Origin: Mycolicibacterium komossense | GTDB lineage: Bacteria > Actinomycetota > Actinomycetes > Mycobacteriales > Mycobacteriaceae | NCBI RefSeq assembly: GCF_025822605.1 | Contig: NZ_JACKTY010000028.1 | Coordinates: 248,555 to 312,554, forward strand | Direction of reading: 5' to 3' | DNA length: 64,000 bases | Part shown: in pieces, positions 1-9,563 of the stretch | Layout: every line of letters starts with the position of its first letter | Position numbering within the stretch: the first letter of the stretch is position 1 | Notes under the pieces: generated by a model | Told to the model about the DNA's origin: nothing | What the model saw: only the letters and a program-made list of their open reading frames with translations | Database searches by the model: none | Translations under genes and position numbers: made by a program

Positions 1-317
1 ACGGCGCGGCCGCCGGCAGCGCTGATGGCCTCCACTGCCCGCAGTGCATCGCGCACGCGTACACCGCCGCGCAGCGCCGCCTCGGTGGCCGCGGCGATGG
101 TCGGCCCGTCCATTCCGGGGTCGGAGTACGCCACCCCGACTTCGATGATGTCGCAACCGGCGTCGACGAGCGTGGTCATCGCCTCGATCGAGGTGTCCAC
201 ATCCGGATAGCCGGTGGGCAGGTAGCCGATCAGCGCGGCACGGTTGTCCTGTCTGCAGCGTGCGAATGTCGCTGCCAAACCGCGAGTCTCATGGAGGTCA
301 CTCTGCTGAACGGTCAT
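1..317 (-). CDS. trpA: Tryptophan synthase alpha subunit, N-terminal part (cut by window edge)
   Basis: Only about the first 105 codons are present; the gene runs off the left edge. The translation begins [16 protein letters not shown] and contains the TrpA barrel start: the conserved YLPTGYPD segment, then the [14 protein letters not shown] loop that carries catalytic residues. With TrpB it cleaves indole-3-glycerol phosphate to indole. The start ATG (317-315) overlaps the trpB stop TGA (316-314), an ATGA junction that implies translational coupling and fixes the start. It is the last trp gene seen on this strand. Confidence 0.95.
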   Translation of the reverse strand, partial: MTVQQSDLHETRGLAATFARCRQDNRAALIGYLPTGYPDVDTSIEAMTTLVDAGCDIIEVGVAYSDPGMDGPTIAAATEAALRGGVRVRDALRAVEAISAAGGRA

Positions 318-1585
318 GATCCCGCGGCTCCCCCGTCCATCAGACCGAACCACTGGGCGGCCGTTTCCACATCTTTGTCGCCGCGGCCGGACAGGTTGAT
401 CACGATGATCGCACCCAGCCCCAGCTCGCGACCCAGCTTCAGCGCACCGGCCACCGCGTGCGCGGATTCGATCGCCGGGATGATGCCTTCGGTCCGGCAC
501 AACAGCCCAAACGCGTCCATCGCCTCGCTGTCGGTGATCGGCCGATAGTCGGCGCGGCCGCGGTCCTTGAGGTGGGCATGCTCGGGGCCGACACCGGGAT
601 AGTCCAGGCCTGCCGAGATGGAATGCGATTCGACGGTCTGCCCGTCGTCATCCTGCAACAGGTAGGAGAACGAACCTTGGAAGGCGCCGAGGGAGCCTCC
701 GGCGAATGTCGCTGCATGCCTTCCGGTTTCGACGCCATCACCGGCCGCCTCGTAGCCGACCAGCTTGACGTCGGGATCGTCGATGAAGGCGTGGAAGATG
801 CCGATGGCGTTGGAACCGCCACCGATGCACGCAGTGACCGCGTCAGGCAGCCGACCGGCCTGGTCCAGGATCTGTGCCCGCGCCTCCAGCCCGATGACCC
901 GCTGGAAATCGCGCACCATGGTGGGGAACGGGTGCGGGCCGGCCGCGGTCCCGAAGCAGTAGTAAGTGTTGTCAGCGTCGGCAACCCAGTCGCGGAACGT
1001 CTCGTTGATCGCGTCTTTGAGAGTCTTCGAACCCGACTCTACGGAAACCACCTCGGCACCGAGTAGACGCATCCGTGCCACGTTGAGCGCCTGACGGGCG
1101 GTGTCGAACGCGCCCATGTAGATCACGCACTCCAGGCCGAGCAGCGCGCACGCCGTGGCGGTGGCCACACCGTGCTGACCGGCGCCGGTCTCGGCGATCA
1201 CTCGGGTCTTACCCATTCGCTTGGCTAGCAGCGCCTGCCCCAACACGTTGTTGATCTTGTGAGATCCGGTGTGGTTGAGGTCTTCCCGCTTCAGGAAGAG
1301 CCGCGCTCCACCGGCATGTTCGGCGAGCCGGGTGGCCTCATACAAGGGTGACGGCCGACCGGTGTAGTGCTTCTGCAACCGGTCCAGTTCGTCGAGGAAC
1401 GTCTGGTCGGAGCGCGCCTTCTCATAGGCGGCGGTCACCTCTTCGATGACCGCCATCAACGCTTCGGGCACCAGCCGTCCGCCGTAGACACCCCAATGAC
1501 CGCGGGCATCGGGATCGTGCACCGTGGGTTCGGCGATGGCCGCGCTTGAGCGTGGAAGTTCAGGAGTTGTGAAATCAGACATCAT
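314..1585 (-). CDS. trpB: Tryptophan synthase beta subunit
   Basis: 423 residues, normal length for TrpB. It joins indole (channelled from TrpA) with serine to give tryptophan, using PLP. The Schiff-base lysine is Lys110 in HTGSHKINN, and the phosphate-binding loop GGGSNAIG lies near residue 255. The start is the first of two consecutive ATGs (MMSDF); neither has a strong ribosome binding site. The first 30 or so residues are variable and mycobacterium-like. It sits 21 nt downstream of trpC and overlaps trpA by 4 nt, so trpC-trpB-trpA are almost certainly co-transcribed. Confidence 0.97.
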   Translation of the reverse strand: MMSDFTTPELPRSSAAIAEPTVHDPDARGHWGVYGGRLVPEALMAVIEEVTAAYEKARSDQTFLDELDRLQKHYTGRPSPLYEATRLAEHAGGARLFLKREDLNHTGSHKINNVLGQALLAKRMGKTRVIAETGAGQHGVATATACALLGLECVIYMGAFDTARQALNVARMRLLGAEVVSVESGSKTLKDAINETFRDWVADADNTYYCFGTAAGPHPFPTMVRDFQRVIGLEARAQILDQAGRLPDAVTACIGGGSNAIGIFHAFIDDPDVKLVGYEAAGDGVETGRHAATFAGGSLGAFQGSFSYLLQDDDGQTVESHSISAGLDYPGVGPEHAHLKDRGRADYRPITDSEAMDAFGLLCRTEGIIPAIESAHAVAGALKLGRELGLGAIIVINLSGRGDKDVETAAQWFGLMDGGAAGS

Positions 1586-1606
1586 TCGTGCCTAAGCGTC
1601 AGGAGT

Positions 1607-2425
1607 TCAGCGGGCCGGCTTTGGGCAGGACGGGTGAGTCCCGGCCGTCACCAGGTCGGCGACTGCGCTACGTGGATCCCCACTGGTCACGAGACCCTCG
1701 CCGACCAGGACCGCATCGGCGCCGGCCCCGGCGTAGGCGAGCAGGTCGGCGGTGCCGCGGACACCCGATTCCGCGATCCTGATGATGTCGCTGGGCAAGC
1801 CGGGTGCGATCCGGGCAAAGCAGTCACGATCGACCTCGAGTGTTTTCAGGTCGCGGGCATTGACCCCGATCACCCGGGCGCCCGCCTGTAGGGCACGGTC
1901 GGCCTCCTGCTCGGTGTGCACCTCGACGAGAGCGGTCATTCCCAATGATTCGGTACGGTCCAACATCGAGACCAGCGCAGGCTGCTCAAGTGCGGCGACG
2001 ATGAGCAGCAGCATGTCGGCGCCGTGCGCCCGCGCCTCGTGAATCTGGTATGGCCGCACCACAAAGTCTTTCCTCAGGACAGGAATCGAGACCGCCGCGC
2101 GTACCGCGTCCAGATCGGCGAGCGAACCATGGAAGCGACGTTCTTCGGTCAGCACGCTGATGATCCGCGCACCGCCGCTCTGATAGGCGCAGGCCAGATC
2201 GGCCGGGTCGGAAATGGTGGCCAACTGGCCGCGGGACGGGCTCGCTCGCTTGACTTCCGCGATCACGCCGATGCCCGGCTCACGCAATGCCGCCATCACA
2301 TCCAGCGGCGGCCGGGCTGCGTTGGCCGCTGCCTTGATCTCGGTCATGCTGACGGCGGCCTCACGAGCGGCAACGTCAGCGCGGACTCCTTCAAGAATGG
2401 AGTCGAGCACTGTTGCCGAACTCAT
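1607..2425 (-). CDS. trpC: Indole-3-glycerol phosphate synthase
   Basis: 272 residues starting [10 protein letters not shown]. TrpC closes the ring of carboxyphenylamino-deoxyribulose phosphate to indole-3-glycerol phosphate. Barrel motifs visible are [11 protein letters not shown] (catalytic Glu and Lys of strand 1), VLRKDFVV (catalytic Lys), [17 protein letters not shown] and IAESGV. The open frame extends 60 codons upstream, but that part looks non-coding. ATG 2425 is preceded by the purine-rich GGGAAGGGAACGACAGGC, so I start there. A 121-nt gap separates it from the membrane gene upstream. This is a single-domain TrpC with no fused TrpF. Confidence 0.95.
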   Translation of the reverse strand: MSSATVLDSILEGVRADVAAREAAVSMTEIKAAANAARPPLDVMAALREPGIGVIAEVKRASPSRGQLATISDPADLACAYQSGGARIISVLTEERRFHGSLADLDAVRAAVSIPVLRKDFVVRPYQIHEARAHGADMLLLIVAALEQPALVSMLDRTESLGMTALVEVHTEQEADRALQAGARVIGVNARDLKTLEVDRDCFARIAPGLPSDIIRIAESGVRGTADLLAYAGAGADAVLVGEGLVTSGDPRSAVADLVTAGTHPSCPKPAR

Positions 2426-2546
2426 GCCTGTCGTTCCCTTCCCTGTACTCCCCGCGTCGCAAAAACTCCCGCGGTTCCCCCACCGGCATCCCGATGACGC
2501 CTCTGAAGGGTAGCCGCCGCAGGCGCATCGCCGATAACCGCCCCTG

Positions 2547-3236
2547 TCAGACAGAACCCACGTCAGACCCGGGTTGCCGGTCCGTCGGATCGTTGCCCTC
2601 GTCAAGCGCGTCCCAGATCATTCTCTCCGACATCGCGGGCTTCGAAGACGGATCAGAAGACAGGTCAGCCGACGAGGCCGCGGGGGTCTCTGCAATCTCC
2701 GAGCGCGCCGCCGACCGACGCGCCGCAGGGGCGACGTACTTGGCCGTCGCGGCCCGCCCGGTCGCCGCTGAACGCATCAGCAAAAACGCCGCCACCAGCG
2801 TGCACAGTGCGCCGGCTAGCGTGAGGGCGGCACCGAGATAGCGTCGCTCGACGCCGACGAGCGACGCCACCGAGATCTGAGCCAGGTCGGCCGCGCGGAT
2901 CGCGACGTCGGGGATCACCCACTGGCTGATCGCCAGATAGGCCGTTGCGGCACTGACCAGGGCAACCAGCACCGCCAGCAGCCGCAACGGCCAACCGCGG
3001 ACGGCGAGCGCCGCGACTGTGGCCGCCAGCAGGAGAAGGGCCAGTGGCAGCAGGGCTGTCGACCAGGCGCCACCAGACAGCGTCACCGACTTGGGTTGGC
3101 CGAGCCCGTCGAACGAGCTCACCACCACCCACGGCAGCCGCGCGCCCACCCATAGGGCCAGGCTGGCCACCACCAGCAGCGCTTGGGCGACACGGATCAT
3201 CCGTCTGCCCCGTTGCTCGCGATCGGTGTCAGCCAT
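2547..3236 (-). CDS. Trp-operon-associated integral membrane protein (TIGR02234/Rv1610-like)
   Basis: 229 residues starting [12 protein letters not shown], with four predicted membrane spans: about residues 13-35, 55-75, 80-105 and 133-155. A hydrophilic tail of roughly 70 residues (rich in Ala, Ser and Asp) follows. It corresponds to the actinobacterial family found between trpE and trpC (Rv1610 in M. tuberculosis), whose function is unknown. ATG 3236 overlaps the end of trpE by 8 nt, which decides the start and argues for co-translation. A role in Trp or indole transport or in anchoring enzymes is only a guess from position. Confidence 0.85.
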   Translation of the reverse strand: MADTDREQRGRRMIRVAQALLVVASLALWVGARLPWVVVSSFDGLGQPKSVTLSGGAWSTALLPLALLLLAATVAALAVRGWPLRLLAVLVALVSAATAYLAISQWVIPDVAIRAADLAQISVASLVGVERRYLGAALTLAGALCTLVAAFLLMRSAATGRAATAKYVAPAARRSAARSEIAETPAASSADLSSDPSSKPAMSERMIWDALDEGNDPTDRQPGSDVGSV

Positions 3237-4773
3237 CGCCGACGGAACGGGACGCTGGAACCAGGGTCTCGGCGGCGGCGATCGCGTTGAGCACCGCTTT
3301 GGCCTTGTTGGCGGACTCGTTGTACTCGTAGAGCCCGTTGGAATCGGCCACCACACCCCCACCGGCCTGTACATAGGCCGTGCCGTCTTTCATCAGCGCG
3401 GTACGGATCGCGATGGCGAAGTCGGCGTTTCCGGCGAAATCCAGGTAGCCCAGTACGCCGCCGTACAGACCGCGGCGGGTCTTCTCGACCTCTTCGATGA
3501 GTTGCATCGCACGCACCTTCGGCGCACCGGACAGGGTTCCCGCCGGGAAGCAGGCAATGATCGCGTCCAGCGCGGAGCGGCCCTCGGCCAGCAGCCCGGT
3601 GACGGTGGACACCAGGTGCATGACGTGGCTGTACCGCTCGATATGGCTGTAATCCTCGACCCGCACGGTGCCCGGCACGCAGACCCGGCCCAGATCGTTG
3701 CGGCCGAGATCGACCAGCATGAGGTGCTCCGCGCGTTCCTTCTCGTCCTCGAGGAGTTCCTTGGCCAGCAGCTGGTCTTCTTCCTCGGTTGCCCCGCGCC
3801 AACGGGTCCCGGCGATGGGGTGCGTCGTCGCCCAGCCGTCCTGCACGGTGACCAGCGCCTCCGGGCTGGATCCGACGATCGAAAACGCCGTTCCGCCTTG
3901 GTCATCCGGCACGTGCAGCAGATACATGTACGGGCTGGGGTTGGACACCCGCAGCATCCGGTAGACATCGATCGGGTCGACGGCGGTGTCCATCTCGAAC
4001 CGCTGCGACGGAACGACCTGAAAGGCCTCACCGGCTTCGATATCGCCGACCAGCTTTTCGACGATGGCCTCGTACTCGGCGACGGTGCGCTGGCCGCGGT
4101 GACGGGGCTCGGGTCTGTCGAAGGTCGCCACCGTCGAGGGCAGCGGCTGGCCCAGCGCCTCGGTCATCACGTCCAATCGCGCGAGCGCGTCGTCATAGGC
4201 CTCGTCGACGCGCTCATCGGTGCCGTTCCAATTCACCGCATTGGCGATCAGCGTGATCGTGCCTTCGTGGTGGTCGACAGCAGCGATATCGGTGGCCAGC
4301 AGCATCAGCATGTCGGGCAACTGAAGGTCGTCGACGGTCAGCGACGGCAGCTTCTCCAGACGGCGGACCAAGTCGTAGGCGAAAAAGCCGACCATGCCGG
4401 ACGACAACGGCGGCAGCCCCGGCAGTGAGGCCGTGGACAGCAGGTCCAGCGTCGCACGCAGTGCGGTCAAGGGGTCACCACCGCTGGGCGCGTCCTGCGG
4501 GATGCTGCCCAGCCAGACCGCTTCCCCATCGCGCACGGTCAACGCGGACGGCGCGCCGGCCCCGATGAACGACCATCGCGACCAGGAGCGGCCGTTTTCT
4601 GCCGACTCGAGCAAGAAGGTGCCCGCCCGGTTGGCAGCCAGCTTGCGATAGGCCGACAGCGGCGTTTCGCTATCGGCGAGGACCTTGCGGGTCACCGGGA
4701 CCACGCGGTGTTCGGCCGCGAGCACGCGGAAGTCCTCCCGCGCGGTGGTGACGGCCTGAGCGTTGGCTTGCAC
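3229..4773 (-). CDS. trpE: Anthranilate synthase component I
   Basis: 514 residues. TrpE converts chorismate to anthranilate with ammonia supplied by a TrpG amidotransferase, which is not in this window. Seen: the N-terminal feedback element [14 protein letters not shown], and the chorismate-binding C-terminal domain with [40 protein letters not shown] and the GGGVVADS end. The open frame continues upstream through the divergent bcp gene. The real start is GTG 4773 ([15 protein letters not shown]), preceded by GGGAGG at 8 nt, which matches the known mycobacterial N-terminus TTSREDF. No Trp-codon leader peptide is visible upstream. Confidence 0.95.
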   Translation of the reverse strand: MQANAQAVTTAREDFRVLAAEHRVVPVTRKVLADSETPLSAYRKLAANRAGTFLLESAENGRSWSRWSFIGAGAPSALTVRDGEAVWLGSIPQDAPSGGDPLTALRATLDLLSTASLPGLPPLSSGMVGFFAYDLVRRLEKLPSLTVDDLQLPDMLMLLATDIAAVDHHEGTITLIANAVNWNGTDERVDEAYDDALARLDVMTEALGQPLPSTVATFDRPEPRHRGQRTVAEYEAIVEKLVGDIEAGEAFQVVPSQRFEMDTAVDPIDVYRMLRVSNPSPYMYLLHVPDDQGGTAFSIVGSSPEALVTVQDGWATTHPIAGTRWRGATEEEDQLLAKELLEDEKERAEHLMLVDLGRNDLGRVCVPGTVRVEDYSHIERYSHVMHLVSTVTGLLAEGRSALDAIIACFPAGTLSGAPKVRAMQLIEEVEKTRRGLYGGVLGYLDFAGNADFAIAIRTALMKDGTAYVQAGGGVVADSNGLYEYNESANKAKAVLNAIAAAETLVPASRSVGDG

Positions 4774-4824
4774 GGTCCCATCCTCCCAGACCGGCGGTGA
4801 AGTCCGGGCGTAGCGTAGGTAGCC
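4774..4824. promoter_or_regulatory. Divergent promoter region trpE / bcp
   Basis: Only 51 nt separate the two start codons. For bcp, TAGCGT (4811-4816) is a TANNNT-type -10 placed 8 nt before the ATG, consistent with an almost leaderless transcript. For trpE, TACGCT on the minus strand could serve as -10 and would give a 5' UTR of about 30 nt carrying GGGAGG. The region is too short for a classical Trp leader peptide plus hairpins, so an attenuator like that of leuA in this window is not supported here. Confidence 0.4.
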
Positions 4825-5280
4825 ATGAAACGGGGCGACGTTGTCGAGGACTTTGTTCTGCCTGACCAGACGGGCACCGATCGGAGATTCAGCGACTTCC
4901 TGGCGCAGGGACCGGTGGTGCTGTTCTTCTACCCCGCAGCCATGACGCCGGGCTGCACCAAGGAAGCCTGCCACTTCCGGGATCTGGCTGCCGAGTTCAC
5001 CGCGGCGGGCGCGCAGCGCGTCGGGATCAGCACCGACAGCGTCGACAAGCAGGCGCAGTTCGCCGACAAGCAGAAGTTCGACTACCCGCTGCTCTCCGAT
5101 GCCGACGGCACCGTCGCCACCAGCTTCGGCGTGAAACGCGGCCTGCTGGGCAAACTGATGCCCGTCAAGCGCACCACGTTCGTCATCGACCCCAGCGGCA
5201 AGATCCTGGACGTGATCGCCAGCGAGGTCAGCATGGACACGCATGCCGACAAGGCGCTCGAGGCACTCAGGGCGCGTTGA
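4825..5280 (+). CDS. bcpB: Atypical 2-Cys peroxiredoxin (Bcp/PrxQ type)
   Basis: 151 residues, AhpC/TSA fold. It reduces hydrogen peroxide and organic hydroperoxides, recycled by thioredoxin in this family. The peroxidatic cysteine is Cys44 in [10 protein letters not shown] and the resolving cysteine is Cys49, five residues later, the spacing of the alpha-helix PrxQ/Bcp class. It is transcribed away from trpE and converges on leuA, overlapping its 3' end by 14 bp. It corresponds to Rv1608c (bcpB), which also borders trpE in M. tuberculosis. Confidence 0.93.
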   Translation: MKRGDVVEDFVLPDQTGTDRRFSDFLAQGPVVLFFYPAAMTPGCTKEACHFRDLAAEFTAAGAQRVGISTDSVDKQAQFADKQKFDYPLLSDADGTVATSFGVKRGLLGKLMPVKRTTFVIDPSGKILDVIASEVSMDTHADKALEALRAR

Positions 5281-6946
5281 CGGCCACCAGCACCGCGGCC
5301 ATCGATGCGGCCAGCACGGAATCGCTGCGGCCACCGGCCCACCCGGTCACGTCGCCGCGCCGATACTCCAGATAGGTGACGGCGCTGGCGCCGATCGACT
5401 GCTGTGTCAGGCCCAGTATCTCGACCGGCCGACCGATCCCGGCCAGCGCGCGGGTCAGTGCCTCGACCGGACCGATGTCGCGGTGCATGCTGAGGTGGTC
5501 GCGGCCGTCGACAACGAGGGTGATCGCCGTCGACCCGTCGCTGCTGGTGTTCCAGTCCTTGAGTTCAACCGGTCCTTGCCGAGCCAGGTAGACCGATTCG
5601 AACAGGTCGTACAACTCGGCTGCGGTCACCTCGGAACCGGTCTCGTCGGTGTGGCCCTGCACGTGACGGGCGAAGTCGATTTGCAGCCGCCGCGGCAGAT
5701 CCAGCCCGTACTCGGTCAGCAGCAAGTAGGCGATACCGCCCTTGCCCGACTGTGAGTTGACCCGGATCACCGCGTCGTAGGTTCGGCCGACATCCGCCGG
5801 GTCGATCGGCAGATACGGTACCCGCCAATCGATTTCGCATTCGGGACGGCTTGTCGCCTCGGCGCGGGCCCGGTGCTCGGCGAAGCCTTTCTTGATGGCG
5901 TCCTGATGGGTGCCCGAGAACGCGGTGTGCACCAGGTCGCCCACATACGGGTGGCGTTCGTGAATGGACATCCGCGTGCAGTGGGCGACCGTACGGGCGA
6001 TCTCGTCGATATCGGAGAAGTCGATCATCGGATCGACCCCCTGGGCCAGCAGATTGAGCGCCAGCGTCGCGATGTCGACGTTGCCGGTGCGTTCACCGTT
6101 GCCGAAGACGCAACCCTCGACGCGTTGCGCACCGGCCAGCACGGCCAGTTCGGCGCAGGCCACCCCCGTTCCTCGATCGTTGTGCGGGTGCACCGAGAGG
6201 ACGACGCTGTCGCGGCGGGAGAGGTTGCGGTGCATGTACTCGATCTGGTCGGCGTACACGTTGGGGGTGGCGACCTCCACAGTGGCAGGCAGATTCAGGA
6301 TCACCGGGCGCTGGGGGGTCGCCTGCCACAGTTCGGTCATACCGTCGCAGACCTCGAGCACGAAGTCCGGCTCGGTGAGGTTGAACACCTCCGGAGAGAA
6401 TTCGAATCGCGTGTTGGGCCGGTCACCGGCGAACTCGAGCACATCGCGGCCGCCGGCCAGGATCAGCTCGCGCAACTCGTGACGGCTCTTGTCCAGCACA
6501 GTGTTTCGCCAGGCCGGGGCGGTCGCGGTGTACATATGGATGACCACGTCGTTGCGGATATCGCGGATGGATTCGGCCGTGCGCTCGATCAGGTCACGCC
6601 GGGCCGGGGTGAAGACCACGATAGTGACGTCCGGTGGTGCGATATCGGTTTCGGCGATCAACCGGACGAAGTCGAAATCGGTCTGCGACGCCGAGGGATA
6701 CCCGACTTCGATTTCCTTGTAGCCCATGGCGACGAGCAGTTCGAAGAACTCGCGCTTGCGCTCCGGGTCCATCGGCTCGGCCAGCGCCTGGTTGCCGTCA
6801 CGCAGGTCCACGGGCACCCATAGAGGTGCAGCGGTGATCCTTGCGTTCGGCCAATCCCGTTGGTCGAGTGGGACTTCCACCCGGTCATAGATATTGGCGT
6901 AACGATGCCACGGCATCGGAGATGGGGTTTGACGATTCCAGATCAT
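5267..6946 (-). CDS. leuA: 2-isopropylmalate synthase
   Basis: 559 residues. It condenses acetyl-CoA with 2-ketoisovalerate, the committed step of leucine synthesis. The catalytic barrel shows [10 protein letters not shown] (Arg49-Asp50), SASQTDFDF and the metal-binding [11 protein letters not shown]. The C-terminal leucine-sensing regulatory domain spans about residues 430-559. I start at ATG 6946 (MIWNRQTP), preceded by AGGAACC; an upstream in-frame GTG at 6988 lacks such a site. The tandem repeat block known in M. tuberculosis LeuA (Rv3710) is absent. In M. tuberculosis leuA is elsewhere, so this may be a relocated or second copy. Expression is probably set by the leucine leader upstream. 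Confidence 0.93.
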   Translation of the reverse strand: MIWNRQTPSPMPWHRYANIYDRVEVPLDQRDWPNARITAAPLWVPVDLRDGNQALAEPMDPERKREFFELLVAMGYKEIEVGYPSASQTDFDFVRLIAETDIAPPDVTIVVFTPARRDLIERTAESIRDIRNDVVIHMYTATAPAWRNTVLDKSRHELRELILAGGRDVLEFAGDRPNTRFEFSPEVFNLTEPDFVLEVCDGMTELWQATPQRPVILNLPATVEVATPNVYADQIEYMHRNLSRRDSVVLSVHPHNDRGTGVACAELAVLAGAQRVEGCVFGNGERTGNVDIATLALNLLAQGVDPMIDFSDIDEIARTVAHCTRMSIHERHPYVGDLVHTAFSGTHQDAIKKGFAEHRARAEATSRPECEIDWRVPYLPIDPADVGRTYDAVIRVNSQSGKGGIAYLLLTEYGLDLPRRLQIDFARHVQGHTDETGSEVTAAELYDLFESVYLARQGPVELKDWNTSSDGSTAITLVVDGRDHLSMHRDIGPVEALTRALAGIGRPVEILGLTQQSIGASAVTYLEYRRGDVTGWAGGRSDSVLAASMAAVLVAVNAP

Positions 6947-6994
6947 GAAGGTTCCTATTCGGCGGACGGAAGATCCGACCGGCATCACGCCACC

Positions 6995-7032
6995 CCACGG
7001 CAGGGGGCCAGTCGAGTCAGGCCCTGCCGTGG
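6995..7032 (-). terminator. Attenuator hairpin in leuA leader
   Basis: A perfect 11-bp inverted repeat: ccacggcaggg at 6995-7005 and ccctgccgtgg at 7022-7032, with a 16-nt loop in which two more pairs can form across a small bulge. In the leuA transcript its 5' arm lies inside the leader peptide ORF, from the Arg-His codons just after the Leu run to the codon before the stop, so a ribosome held at the Leu codons would cover it. No U-tract follows, as is common for mycobacterial terminators, so termination versus another mode of blocking leuA is not decided. Confidence 0.75.
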
Positions 7033-7058
7033 CGACTAAGCAGGAGAAGGCGCGTCAT
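7017..7058 (-). CDS. leuL: Leucine leader peptide (leuA attenuator)
   Basis: A 13-codon ORF, ATG 7058 to TGA 7017, translated [13 protein letters not shown]. Four consecutive leucine codons (CTT CTC CTG CTT, 7049-7038) stand just before the 5' arm of the hairpin at 6995-7032. This is the hallmark of ribosome-mediated attenuation: shortage of charged tRNA-Leu stalls the ribosome on the Leu run and keeps the hairpin from forming, allowing leuA expression. The -10-like TATAGT 10 nt upstream implies the mRNA begins at or within about 3 nt of this ATG, so the peptide would be read from a leaderless message. Confidence 0.8.
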   Translation of the reverse strand: MTRLLLLSRHGRA

Positions 7059-7067
7059 GATGGTTAG

Positions 7068-7073
7068 ACTATA
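7068..7073 (-). promoter_or_regulatory. -10 element of leuA leader transcript
   Basis: TATAGT on the minus strand, matching the mycobacterial TANNNT -10 consensus. With standard spacing the start point falls at about 7061-7058, at the leader peptide ATG. No convincing -35 is present, which is usual in mycobacteria. On the plus strand the same segment contains TAGACT (7065-7070), a possible -10 for the divergent GntR gene, so a regulator bound here could affect both transcripts. Confidence 0.55.
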
Positions 7074-7105
7074 CACAACTCCTCAGACAAGTAGAGAGGT
7101 AGACG

Positions 7106-7777
7106 ATGATCTCCCAAGTTCAGCGCCATCCGCTGGCAGCCCAGACCGCCGAGCTGCTCTTGGCGCGGATCCGCGGCGGCGAGTGGCCACTCGGGCACCG
7201 CCTGCCCGGCGAGACCACACTCGCGGCGCAACTGGGCATCGGCCGCTCCACCCTGCGCGAGGCGATCCGCGAGCTGGCCGGCAAGGGCGTGCTCGACAGT
7301 CGTCAAGGCGCTGGAGTGTTCGTCACCGCACTCGATGCCGGCGAAGACTGGGACAGCGTCCTGCGCCGCGCAACCGTGGCCTCGGTCATCGAGGCTCGTC
7401 TGGCCATCGAAACCGAGGCGGCCGCGCTGGCCGCCGTCCGACGTACCCCCGCAGATCTGCGCGTCCTACGTCGTACCCTGGCTGCCCGCGGTGGCGAGGG
7501 CCAGTCGATACCCGATCATGTCGACGCCGACATGGCATTTCACCGTGCGGTGATCGTCGCCGCGCACAATGACGTGCTGACGCAGCTCTTCGACGCGTTC
7601 CTGCCGCGGCTGCGACCGGCCATGATCGACATGCTCAAGATCCGGCCGGTACCGTCCGAAACCGCCGACCACGACGCGCATGAAAAACTGGTCGAAGCCA
7701 TCGCCGCGCGCAACGCGACAGCTGCGGCCGCTACGAGCAGAACCCATTTGAGCGGATTGAAGGAATCATTCGAATGA
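7106..7777 (+). CDS. GntR-family regulator, FadR/FCD subfamily
   Basis: 223 residues. The N-terminal winged helix (about 8-75) has the GntR signature RLPGETTLAAQLGIGRSTLREAIRE in pieces, followed by the wing GKGVLDSRQGAGVFV. The C-terminal all-helical FCD domain (about 90-220) carries acidic and His residues (DADMAFHRAV, then HDAHEKLVEAI) that bind a metal and often an organic acid ligand in this family. The start ATG 7106 is preceded by GAGAGG. It is divergent from the leuA leader and overlaps the ABC ATPase downstream (ATGA). It may regulate leuA, the ATPase, or itself. The effector is unknown. Confidence 0.88.
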   Translation: MISQVQRHPLAAQTAELLLARIRGGEWPLGHRLPGETTLAAQLGIGRSTLREAIRELAGKGVLDSRQGAGVFVTALDAGEDWDSVLRRATVASVIEARLAIETEAAALAAVRRTPADLRVLRRTLAARGGEGQSIPDHVDADMAFHRAVIVAAHNDVLTQLFDAFLPRLRPAMIDMLKIRPVPSETADHDAHEKLVEAIAARNATAAAATSRTHLSGLKESFE

Positions 7778-8571
7778 CCCCAGTCCTGGAGATCACCGAC
7801 GTCACGTTTCGCCGCGACGGCAAACAGATCATCGATGGCATCTCACTGACCGTGCAGGCGGGCGAACACTGGGCCCTGCTGGGCCCCAACGGCGCAGGCA
7901 AGAGCACCCTGTTGGGTTTCTGTTCGGCCATGACGTTTCCCACGACAGGATCAGTGCGGGTATTGGGCGGCCAGATGGGCCGCACGGATCTGGCGGTGCT
8001 GCGTCGGTCGATCGGGCATGTCAATCCACGCCACCGGCTGCAGTATCCACTGACCGTGCGCGATGTGGTGCTCACCGGCATCACCGCCACCATCGACACG
8101 GCGGCGCGCTGGACACCGACCCCTGAGCAGGTGCGCCGGGCCGAGGAATTGATCGATACGGTGGGCCTCTCCGCCCGCGTCGAAGCGGTGTGGCCGACCC
8201 TGTCCCAGGGCGAACGCGGCCGCACGCTGATCGCGCGCGCTCTCATCGGCGAACCCGAACTGCTCCTGCTCGACGAGCCCACCACCGGCCTGGACGTGGC
8301 AGCACGCGAGCAACTCCTGGAAACCCTTGATGCACTCGATGATTCGCATCCGGAGATGGCGTCGATCCTGGTGACGCACCATCTGGAGGAACTGCCGACG
8401 ACCACCACCCATGCCCTGCTGATCGCGCAGGGCCGAACCGTCGCCAGTGGACCAGCTCTCGAGGTGGTGAACACCGAGAACGTGACCGAGGCGTTCGAAC
8501 ACCCCGTGACGGTCGGCTTCCAGGACGGTCGCTGGACGGCACGGGCCAGCGCGAGCTCGCGTATCGCCTAA
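7774..8571 (+). CDS. Orphan ABC transporter ATP-binding protein (YlmA-like)
   Basis: 265 residues, one nucleotide-binding domain. Walker A is GPNGAGKST (about 38-46), the signature motif is LSQGERGR, Walker B is LLLLDEP, and the switch histidine is in VTHHLEEL. No permease or binding protein gene is adjacent, so the membrane partner is missing or encoded elsewhere; a soluble role is also possible. The ATG overlaps the GntR stop (ATGA), so the two are one operon. The 3' end overlaps the convergent restriction gene by 4 bp. Substrate is not predictable from the sequence. Confidence 0.88.
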   Translation: MTPVLEITDVTFRRDGKQIIDGISLTVQAGEHWALLGPNGAGKSTLLGFCSAMTFPTTGSVRVLGGQMGRTDLAVLRRSIGHVNPRHRLQYPLTVRDVVLTGITATIDTAARWTPTPEQVRRAEELIDTVGLSARVEAVWPTLSQGERGRTLIARALIGEPELLLLDEPTTGLDVAAREQLLETLDALDDSHPEMASILVTHHLEELPTTTTHALLIAQGRTVASGPALEVVNTENVTEAFEHPVTVGFQDGRWTARASASSRIA

Positions 8572-9563
8572 TCCTCGGCGGCGCAAGCGCGGCGCCGACG
8601 CGCCTCTCGGTGGCGGGTGACCGGCGAGATGTCGATGACACGATTGGCCATCGTGGCGAGGAATCGTGCCGGCTGCAGCGCCGGCGGCACCGTGTCATGC
8701 CGGATGGCGATGTCGGGCAGCGCAGCCAGCGCCTCGTCCACCGCCGCGGTCTCAACATCAACGATCTCGAAAAGCGCGTCAGTTTCTGCGCTTTCGACGC
8801 TGTCCACTTCTTTGTCCGGCGACTCGGCGGCTTCTGCCTCATAGTCGATCATCACCAGCGCGACGGCGTGATAGGCGTCGTCCTCGGTGCCCAGCTTGGC
8901 GAGCAGATCGATGAGCCACTCCGCCTTGTCGGGTTCGGAGGTGAGAATCGTCGAGCGCAGGCCGTAGACGAATCCCAGCGCAGCCAGCGGATGGCGCAGC
9001 CGCAGATTCTTGGCGTCGCCGTAGCTTTCCTCGACACGGTTCGCGGCGTTCTTACCGAAACTGGAGTCCATCCTCTTGGTGCTGATCAACAGCTCGGGCC
9101 CGGTGTCCCAGTCCGACATCACCACGTCGACCTGTTTCATGTAGTGCTTGCCGAGAATGCTGGCGCTGGAACCCGCCACACCCTTCATCGACCGCCGTAG
9201 CCGGTGCTCGATGAGTTGGCGTTCCTTCTGCGGTAGCCCGTCGAGCAGGTTGGCGATGGCACCCGGCATGATCCGCGGGTCGGTGGGGCGGGGCCAGACC
9301 CCGTCCGGATGAAACCCGGCACGGCGCAATTCGTAGGACAGCCAAACATCCAGTGCCAGCGCAGGAACTCCGGTGGTGGACGGCGCGTCAAGATACAACG
9401 GCACCCCGAGTAGCTTGCGCAGCACCCTGAAGTCCGGACGGTATGACAGCGTCTCGCCCGAGCGCAGCCACGGGTTGCTGTGCACACCCGCGGGTGCCGC
9501 ATCGGCGACGATCCGGTCGAAGATGGCCCACGCAGTGGCTTTCGTCGACGGTTCAGCGGGCAC
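8568..9563 (-). CDS. Probable type II restriction endonuclease (possibly XamI-like)
   Basis: 331 residues with no signal peptide or membrane span. It overlaps the 3' end of the DNA methyltransferase gene by 11 bp, in methylase-then-nuclease order. A candidate PD-(D/E)xK-like core is Asp151 in VVMSDWD followed by the strand PELLISTK ending in Lys163. A downstream helix (NRVEESYGDAKNLRLR) is typical of nuclease cores. The C-terminus is acidic, then strongly basic (EARRRR). I suspect the XamI family, which pairs with gamma-type methylases and cuts GTCGAC, but this is a recollection of family context, not a proven match. The start is GTG 9563. Confidence 0.6.
   Translation of the reverse strand: MPAEPSTKATAWAIFDRIVADAAPAGVHSNPWLRSGETLSYRPDFRVLRKLLGVPLYLDAPSTTGVPALALDVWLSYELRRAGFHPDGVWPRPTDPRIMPGAIANLLDGLPQKERQLIEHRLRRSMKGVAGSSASILGKHYMKQVDVVMSDWDTGPELLISTKRMDSSFGKNAANRVEESYGDAKNLRLRHPLAALGFVYGLRSTILTSEPDKAEWLIDLLAKLGTEDDAYHAVALVMIDYEAEAAESPDKEVDSVESAETDALFEIVDVETAAVDEALAALPDIAIRHDTVPPALQPARFLATMANRVIDISPVTRHREARRRRACAAED

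Noticed and set aside
2426..2605. 60-codon N-terminal extension of trpC
   Set aside because: Overlaps the end of the membrane protein gene and is unlike TrpC; ATG 2425 has a purine-rich ribosome site.
4774..4824. Possible Trp leader peptide upstream of trpE
   Set aside because: Only 51 nt available, no short ORF with Trp codons and no hairpin pair.
4774..5334. In-frame 187-codon upstream extension of trpE
   Set aside because: It is antisense to bcp and lacks TrpE-like sequence; GTG 4773 has a good ribosome site and the known N-terminus.
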